From contig OX336343.1 of NCBI GenBank assembly GCA_946902875.1, positions 16,229,596 through 16,293,595 on the forward strand: a stretch of 64,000 bases of DNA. Reading direction: 5' to 3'. Both the position numbers and the translations under genes were made by a program. The first letter of the stretch is position 1. Every line of letters starts with the position of its first letter. Positions 57,759-64,000 of this stretch are shown in pieces. The notes under the pieces were generated by a model, which saw only the letters and a program-made list of their open reading frames with translations, was not told the DNA's origin and ran no database searches. Source of the DNA: Nematopogon swammerdamellus (lineage: Eukaryota > Arthropoda > Insecta > Lepidoptera > Adelidae).

Positions 57759-58740
57759 TTACAAAGGTTTAAAGCTGGGATTTTGGTAATTTTCAAAAAT
57801 AAAGTAAAAAAATCGTATCTCGTTACCACGTGACACCTGACAAAAGGTGTCATGGGGTTAAATAAAACCATGCAAATGACTCCACTTACCTATAAAGAAA
57901 ATTGTCGGTCCATGTGCCGAACACCCTGTATAATGCCTTAGATTAATTAACAGCGGATGCGTCAGACCCTCTAATGTGCATGTACATTATGTGCTATTGG
58001 GTCAGATTTGCCAGAAATGTTGTATGATAGGTTGCTTCCATCATAGTGACAGCAGCATGTATGCGTATGTGTGAATGATGTCTTGAAGGTATCTATATAG
58101 TGGAACGTCATCCATCTTTCTGACGAGGTAACGCCAATAACCTGTTTATGACCAGCTGTGGCCTTGCTTTCTAGTCTAGCCTAGAGCATTATTCAGACTT
58201 GGTTAGACGATCGGTGTGTTCACTGTGCAGTACAAGTGTTATTCTAATCATATTTCTGGAAATTTATGAAATTGTGTGTTCCTGTTTGGTGAAAAAAAGC
58301 CTGGCGAAAAAAAATTAAGCGATCTACGTTCTAGCTACGTCTATCTTAAATGTTAGGTCTTCTTTTAGGTAATTTTAGGTCTGGCAATATCAATCAGAAT
58401 GTAAAATCGATCAATAGGTACACCAATTTATGCCACAGCTTGCGTTGCCTCATCTGAATAAACAGTTCGCTCTAGGACCTTATTTAGAATGCCTATTGAA
58501 AGGAACTCACCATTCAGGCCAGGGCCAATCAAGGGTACCCTTCTCTTTTCACCATTTTATGTATATTACGTTATTACATAATGTCTATGAATAATACTAG
58601 TACTATTTATGTACAGCAACCTCTCACTTCTCTTGTATACATACCTATTGGTGCGGTCCACTTTTGATGTGGACCTATAGTTCTAACATACAATTTAAAT
58701 TTTAAAGCAATCATGTCATCCACCAAAGGAGCTTATAAGC
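57759..58740 (+). other. Nothing recognised
   Basis: AT-rich intergenic or intronic DNA. Confidence 0.35.
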
Positions 58741-59125
58741 TTATTTTTTTATTTTTTTTTTATGAAAACTGACACGGTTGGCTACATCACCTACAACATC
58801 CGTGATGTCAGCCCATAACACCGGGTGAACTTGGTGCCACGTCAGCCTTCCCTTCGGTCGTGCCGGCTACACTGAACTGGACGGAAAACTCAAATTATTT
58901 ACATAGCCGTTTCGACCGACCTTTCATTCAGTGCGGTGGTACCAATCCGGGCGGGCCGTTTCGACCGACCTTTCATTTAGTGCGGTGGTACCAATCCGGG
59001 CGGGTTAAACCCTACCACCTAGTAATATAAGAAGGGAGTCATATCCCTTAGTCGCCTTTTACGACATACACGGGGAGAGATGCAGCGGGCTATTCTTTTA
59101 AAGTACCGGCCCCACACGGTACAAA
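58741..59125 (-). mobile_element. SINE B with GTGTGGGG head and internal 49-bp duplication
   Basis: Full length on the minus strand. GCCGTTTCGACCGACCTTTC to CCAATCCGGGCGG occurs twice in tandem (58,906-58,954 and 58,955-59,003). Confidence 0.82.
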
Positions 59126-59580
59126 TTAGTGCCTAATAATAACATGAAATACTCATTCTCAACTTCTTCATTCTCTGCACTTTTTATGAAACCCCCGGAT
59201 GTTCAAAAATAATCCCAGAATAGACCTATAAATGTCACAGACCTATCTGTTAATACAAAAATAACACAATGTGAAATAAAACGAGACATTTCTCTACGTT
59301 GTTGTTGAGGATAATCTCTCGTTGCGTATTGTGTTTTATGTACCTATTGCCACCTCTAGTATATTTGTAGCGCTGCTGCTCTTTAGCGCTCTAATAGTAC
59401 GTCGACCTTGCTGGCGAGAAAAAGTGACACCTCGCTCGACTGACACAGCTACACTGCTTCTAATAGCAATTGTCACGTTGCTACATGCCATTTCACCCAC
59501 ACACGCGGCCTACCTGACTGAGGCTTTGTAATTCTGGGTGGTGAACATGTAGGTATTACCTTATTTGAGATGTATTTTCT
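59126..59580 (+). other. Nothing recognised
   Basis: A 69-codon frame at 59,322 has a hydrophobic start (VPIATSSIFVALLLFSALIV). It lacks good splice or promoter context; not called as a gene. Confidence 0.35.
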
Positions 59581-59902
59581 TTTTTTTTTTTTTTCTTTTT
59601 TTTTTCTTTTTTTTTTTATGGAAACTGACACTGGTTGGCAACATCACCTACAGCGTCCGTGATGTCAACCCATAACACCGGGTGAACTAGGTGCCATGTC
59701 AGTGCTTCCCCCTTTGATCGTGCCGGCTACACTGAACTGGTCAAAAAACACAAACTATTTACATAGCCGTTTCAACCGACGTTTCATTCAGTGCGGTGGT
59801 ACCAACCCGGGCGGGTTAAACGCTACCACCAAGTAAGATTAGGAGTGAAGGGACCTACAGTTTTACGAGGAATCCGAACCTCGGTCAGCGGTCACCCATC
59901 CC
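59581..59902 (-). mobile_element. SINE B with truncated 5S-like head, minus strand
   Basis: T-rich run, ATGGAAACTGACACTGGTTG, core GCGGGTTAAACGCTACCACC, then GAGGAATCCGAACCTCGGTC and AGCGGTCACCCATCCC, where the 5S-like head is cut. Confidence 0.78.
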
Positions 59903-59930
59903 ATGTATACATTGAAATTTTAAGTTAAAA

Positions 59931-60064
59931 CAGACAATCCGGCTGTAGAGAGTCGGCCCGTGTCGCACAGAGGCGTGCGGGTTAGTGCGACAGAGACGAC
60001 GCTCTACAATCGGATTGTCTCTCTCTAAAGCCCGATGCACATTATTTACTGTCGCGTACTGTAC
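59931..60064. mobile_element. TIR MITE, family G copy 3 (left end lost)
   Basis: AGACAATCCGGCTGTAGAGA to CTAAAGCCCGATGCACATTA and CGCGTACTGTA. Confidence 0.65.
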
Positions 60065-60249
60065 GCGGCTTCTTCACCTGCCCAGAAATACACATTAGTC
60101 TCCGCTCCGCCCCATGGGCTCCCTTATTTATTGTAACGTAGAGTCCCGCAGCCACTGTAGCCAGCCAGCCACCCACGATGGCATCCACTTGTAATATCGG
60201 CCAGGCAGAAGGTTCAGTATGTCTGTCACAAAATTAGTTTAATTAAATA

Positions 60250-60490
60250 TCGTTGTTCACACGAGCATACCATAATATTTAATCATAATACCCTCTTGAA
60301 ATAATATCTTAATTTTTTCGTACGGAGAGTCACATGACACCGTTATTCCCACGAGCTTATTATCATATTTAATCATAATACCCTCTTGAAATAATATTTT
60401 TAAATATTTTTCGTACGGAGAGTCACGCGTCGCCGTTCTTCACACGAGCATACCATATTTAATCATAACACCCTCTTGAAATAATCAATA
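60250..60490. repeat. Three tandem copies of an about 88-bp unit
   Basis: CACACGAGCATACCATAATA/ATTTAATCATAATACCCTC/TTGAAATAAT, then TTCGTACGGAGAGTCAC, three times. The third copy is cut by the Helitron at 60,527: GTATCGCGTGACACCGTTCC beyond 60,902 resumes the unit boundary. Confidence 0.75.
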
Positions 60491-60526
60491 TCAATATTAT
60501 ATATGTGTATACCAATAAATAATACA

Positions 60527-60901
60527 TCTGTAAGGGATGGTCATGGAGTAAGTTACTTTGTTTTTTTTTTATGAGATACTGCGTCTCTAGACTCATGTTC
60601 ATATATGATACTAAAACTAAATTTACAACTTTTAGAAATCTGTGTCTAAATCTATGTATGTATGTTCCTCCATAACTCTTAAACCGATCATCCGAATTCT
60701 ATGAAACTTAGTACAAGCACATTTGATTATACGGACACAGGATAGGCTAAATAAAATTCAGTTCCGCTTACGCTAAGATCTGGCTCTCATACAAACCGAA
60801 TTGTCCCCCGCGCGCCGAAATAAAGGTACGGTACCGGGCTCACTTACTTTCTTCTTTTTAAATCCGAATTTCATGCGAGCGAAGCCGCGCGCAAAAGCTA
60901 G
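60527..60901 (+). mobile_element. Non-autonomous Helitron, copy 2
   Basis: TCTGTAAGGGATGGTCATGG start; GCGAGCGAAGCCGCGCG hairpin region and CAAAAGCTAG end; inserted A|T. Same family and orientation as 52,788. Confidence 0.85.
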
Positions 60902-61735
60902 TATCGCGTGACACCGTTCCACAGTATGAAATTTGACCTGATTTTCGGACATGGTATTTTTATTCCCAAACTAGTTAGTCTTTACTATTTTAAAAGCTAG
61001 AGTAGAACTCCCGTGTGTCAGTTACGTATAGTTGCAAAGTTATGAATTTTTGAAAAAGGTAAGTTTTTTTTGGCCGAAAAATAAAAAAAAAATATTACTC
61101 CGAGATTATGGAAAATATTAATAATAATATTTTTTTATATACAAGAATGACTATAGCCCCATTTTTTGAAGCAATTTCGAACCTTCTACAGTTAGTACAA
61201 AACGAGCAATAATTTTTTTTTTATTTTTCATTTTTATTTTTTTTCTCCTAAACCAAGTCGCATTAGCACAAAATTCTTACATTACAAATAACCCCAGACC
61301 TTGTTTAATAAGTGCTAAAAAAACTAAAAGATAGTCCCGCTTGGTATAGGAGTTTTAACTAAATAATGTTTAGGCCGACAATTTTACAGTCAGGGTTGGC
61401 ACTTTTCGAATCGTAGTTTAATTTTATTTTTTGGCCGAAAGTGAATTTTTTATTAAATTATGATTAATTATCATGATCGGATACGGTAAAGCGATTTTTT
61501 ATAATTGCGTTATGCAGTCATTATATTGATATGGTCCCTTTTGAAAATAATGAAAAATTCCCGGGATTAAAAAAAATATTTCTAGTAGTGATATACCTAG
61601 TTAGTAACTTTCGATTGTTTTAACGTGCTCTGATGCACGTAGGTATACGTTAGCTATTGTAAACATTCCAAATTATATCAATAAAAACATTGGTAAGAAA
61701 TTAGCTGTCATACCCCAAAGCTTTTCTGTTAGAAA
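60902..61735 (+). other. Nothing recognised
   Basis: AT-rich. Several lines resemble decayed repeat but could not be assigned. Confidence 0.35.
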
Positions 61736-61972
61736 ATGCCTAGAGATCCTCTCATCTCCAACATTAGGTTGCGCCACAGACAGAAAAAGTTGCGAAAGTT
61801 ACCACTTCCAGCTCAGGCATTAGCATTGCTAAAACCGGCAGATGCCAACACTTTCGCCGAAGAATCTGCACCGAAGGATGCTGAGGAAATCAAAATCGAT
61901 GCGGAAAATCAGGCGCTTGATGAGTGTCTAGGTCTGGGAGAAGGTGGCCTATTTCTCAGTGCTGAGGATTAA
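61736..61972 (+). CDS. Unrecognised 78-codon ORF
   Basis: MPRDPLISNIRLRHRQKKLR, then KLPLPAQALALLKPAD and a strongly acidic end (EESAPKDAEEIKIDAENQAL...FLSAED-stop). The composition is gene-like, basic then acidic. It could be part of a transposon gene or a small host protein. A short retroelement inserted right at its stop codon but left the TAA intact. Confidence 0.3.
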   Translation: MPRDPLISNIRLRHRQKKLRKLPLPAQALALLKPADANTFAEESAPKDAEEIKIDAENQALDECLGLGEGGLFLSAED

Positions 61973-61974
<2 letters not shown>

Positions 61975-62007
<33 letters not shown>

Positions 62008-62104
62008 GCCCGTATCGGTCCACTGCTGGACATAGGCCTCTCCCAAGGCACGCCACCACACGCGGTCTTCCGCTCTTCTCATCCATCCACTTCAATTGGA
62101 TTAA
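61975..62104 (-). mobile_element. Short CAT-repeat retroelement scrap with 11-bp target duplication
   Basis: GAGGATTAACA occurs at 61,964-61,974 and 62,105-62,115. The insert starts (CAT)n and contains CCACTGCTGGACATAGGCCT, the 3' end of the lepidopteran endonuclease-RT family (compare GTCCAGCAGTGG at 15,860) in reverse. Confidence 0.8.
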
Positions 62105-62489
62105 GAGGATTAACAATTGTTTTCATTTCGGAAATATTCGTAGCCTATACTCCGTTCATCCTAGCAACTAATGCCGAGCGGTTTCTCGCTCTCGCAACGG
62201 TTATTACCCTTCTTTACACAGGACACAACGTTGTATGTGTGAGTCATAGGTGTATGCGTAAGCCATCTCAAAACCATAACGGCGCGTGCGCCGCTGCGCC
62301 TGGGAGTTAGTATTGCGTTTTTATTCTGAGTCAAAGCATTACAATCAGTAGCCTTTCATAGGCGTCATAGTCATAATAATAAAATTGTTTTGCATATTTT
62401 TCACATGTTGTTTTTCACAAAAACTGAATGGCACTATGCAATGCATGCATGCAACACTCATAAGAAAATTACGTTACTCACTTTATAAT

Positions 62490-63234
62490 AAATGCGAAAG
62501 TAAATTGTTTGTTTGTTTGTTTGTTTGGTCATACATAACTCGAGAACCACTGGTGCTAGACCCATCGTGTTGGCACTCAAACTTCAGGTCTCGGTGAGAT
62601 CTATCCATCTGTCACATGAACTTTTGTGTTGGTCATAACTCGAGAACCACTGGTGCTAGACCCATCGTGTTGGTACTCAAACTTCAGGTCTCGGTGAAAT
62701 CTATCCAACTGTCACATGAACTTTGGTTTTGGTCATAACTCGAGAACCACTGGTGCTAGACCCAACGTGTTGGTACTCAAACTTCAGGTCTCGGTGAGAT
62801 CTATCCATCTGTCACGTGAACTTTTGTATTAGTCATAACTCGAGAACCACTGGTGCTAGACCCATCATGTTGGTACTCAAACTTCAGGTCTCGGTGAGAT
62901 CTATCCATCTGTCACGTGAACCTTTGTTTTGGTCATAACTCGAGAACCACTGGTGCTACACCCATCGTGTTGGTACTGAAACTTCAGGTCTCGGTGAGAT
63001 CTATCCATCTGTCACGTGAACTTTTGTTTTGGTTATAACTCGAGAACCACTGGTGCTAGACCCATCGTGTTGGTACTCATACTTCAGGTCTCGGTGAGAT
63101 CTATCCATCTGTCTAATGAACTTTTGTTTTGGTCATAACTCGAGAACCACTGAAGCTAGACCCATTGTGTTGGTACTCAAACTTCAGGTCTCGGTGAGAT
63201 CTATCCATCTGTCACATGAACTTTTGTTTTGGTC
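62490..63234 (+). repeat. 100-bp tandem array, seven units, left arm of a foldback
   Basis: After AATGCGAAAGTAAATTGTTT and a (TTTG)n run, the phrase CATAACTCGAGAACCACTGG recurs at a 100-bp period (62,535; 62,635; 62,735; ... 63,135), followed each time by GACCCATCGTGTTGGTACTC and GATCTATCCATCTGTCAC. Units differ by only a few bases. Confidence 0.92.
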
Positions 63235-63241
63235 CTGAAGA

Positions 63242-63930
63242 GACCTGAAGTTTGAGTACCAAAACGATGGGCCTAGCACCAGTGGTTCTTGAGTTATGAC
63301 CAAAACAAAGGTTCACGTGACAGATGGATAGATCTCACCGAGGCCTGAAGTTTGAGTACCAACACGATGGGTCTAGCACCAGTGGTTCTCGAGTTATATA
63401 GTTATACCAAAACAAAATTTTATGTGACAGATGGATAGATCTCACCAAGACCTGAAGTTTGAGTACCAACACGATGGGTCTAGCACCAGTGGTTCTCGAG
63501 TTATGACCAAAACAAAAATTCATGTGACAGATGGATAGATCTCACCGAGACCTGAAGTTTGAGTACCAACACGATGGGTCTAGCACCAGTGGTTCTCGAG
63601 TTATGACCAAAACAAAAGTTTATGTGACAGATGGATAGATCTCACCGAGACCTGAAGTTTGAGTACCAACACGATGGTTCTAGCACCAGTGGTTCTCGAG
63701 ATATAACCAAAACAAAAGTTCACGTGACAGATGGATAGATCTCACCGAGACCTGAAGTTTGAGTACCAACACGATGGGTCTAGCACGAGTGGTTCTCGAG
63801 TTATGACCAAAACAAAAGTTCACGTGACAGATGGATAGATCTCACCGAGACCTGAAGTTTGAGTACCAACACGATGAGTCTAGCACCAGTGGTTCTTGAG
63901 TTATGACCAAAACAAAAGTTCACGTGACGG
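63242..63930 (-). repeat. 100-bp tandem array, seven inverted units, right arm of a foldback
   Basis: Same unit in reverse: CCTGAAGTTTGAGTACCAAC at about 63,244; 63,344; 63,450; then every 100 bp to 63,850. One unit has a 7-bp insertion (near 63,398). The spacer to the left arm is about 8 bp. Confidence 0.92.
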
Positions 63931-64000
63931 ATGGATATCATAAATCTACGTGAGGATAGCAGCGGCAGTGACGAGGACCTCTGTGACGTGGGGGAATCAT
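63931..64000 (+). CDS. Start of an acidic open frame, runs off right edge
   Basis: ATG at 63,931 opens MDIINLREDSSGSDEDLCDV and GES, to the end of the window. Ser/Asp/Glu-rich N-termini like this are common in transposases such as piggyBac-like ones. Only 23 codons are visible and the ATG lies where the repeat array ends, so it is tentative. Confidence 0.3.
   Translation, partial: MDIINLREDSSGSDEDLCDVGES

Noticed and set aside
59322..59531. 69-codon frame with a hydrophobic N-terminus
   Set aside because: No promoter, splice or homology support; composition alone is not enough.
63335..63523. Short ORFs with a TREPLVLDPSCW motif in the 100-bp array
   Set aside because: They are chance translation of the repeat unit; the frame is broken at every unit change.
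62490..63930. CRISPR-like array
   Set aside because: Units are contiguous 100-bp repeats with no unique spacers and in two orientations, in a eukaryotic genome.

Overview
This is a eukaryotic nuclear window, almost certainly from a moth or butterfly (Lepidoptera). GC-rich coding exons with GT/AG borders sit in AT-rich introns. The repeats are of the kinds common in lepidopteran genomes: tRNA-headed SINEs, Helitrons ending in CTAG, many TIR-bearing MITEs, and 3' ends of Jockey-, CR1- and RTE-like LINEs. No species can be named from the sequence alone. There is no bacterial operon structure and no CRISPR array.

Three host loci can be read, all on the + strand. (1) About 3.36-34.95 kb: the 3' ten exons of a gene that joins a DESI1-type PPPDE (deSUMOylating isopeptidase) domain to a charged coiled coil and a C-terminal PUL domain. 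Exon phases chain exactly, giving 491 codons plus stop; the 5' exons lie left of the window. Reading through one donor would give a short DESI1-only form. (2) 36,528-45,989: a complete ten-exon SLC26/SulP anion transporter with a C-terminal STAS domain, 643 aa, all junctions in phase. (3) 50,545-50,881: one 5' exon with an N-terminal hydrophobic segment and a prominin-like N-terminus; the rest is not found in the window. A possible separate first exon lies at 49,699.

Nearly everything else is transposable-element debris. 0-2.3 kb: 5' half of a Jockey-like LINE (minus strand) whose two ORFs overlap as ATGA. 2.9-34 kb, the DESI1-PUL introns: MITEs, two hAT-like elements counted across the window (one here, with a clean 8-bp target duplication), SINEs, LINE tails, and a nested RTE-like/CR1-like cluster at 28.6-30.75 kb. 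36-46 kb: the transporter introns, crowded with SINEs, several within tens of bases of 3' splice sites. 46.8-49.4 kb: a dense MITE nest. 52-61 kb: a large palindrome, two Helitrons and more SINEs. 62.5-63.9 kb: two arrays of a 100-bp repeat, seven units each, facing each other as a foldback structure, followed by the start of an acidic open frame that leaves the window.

The SINEs are the most system-like feature. At least three families share a common core or head module but carry different heads (tRNA-like; tRNA plus 5S-rRNA-like; an unassigned GTGTGGGGCCGGTACTT head) and different tails (GATTACATAAAA, GTTTCCATAAAA, ATGT repeats, AAC repeats). This looks like module exchange between SINE families living off different LINEs.
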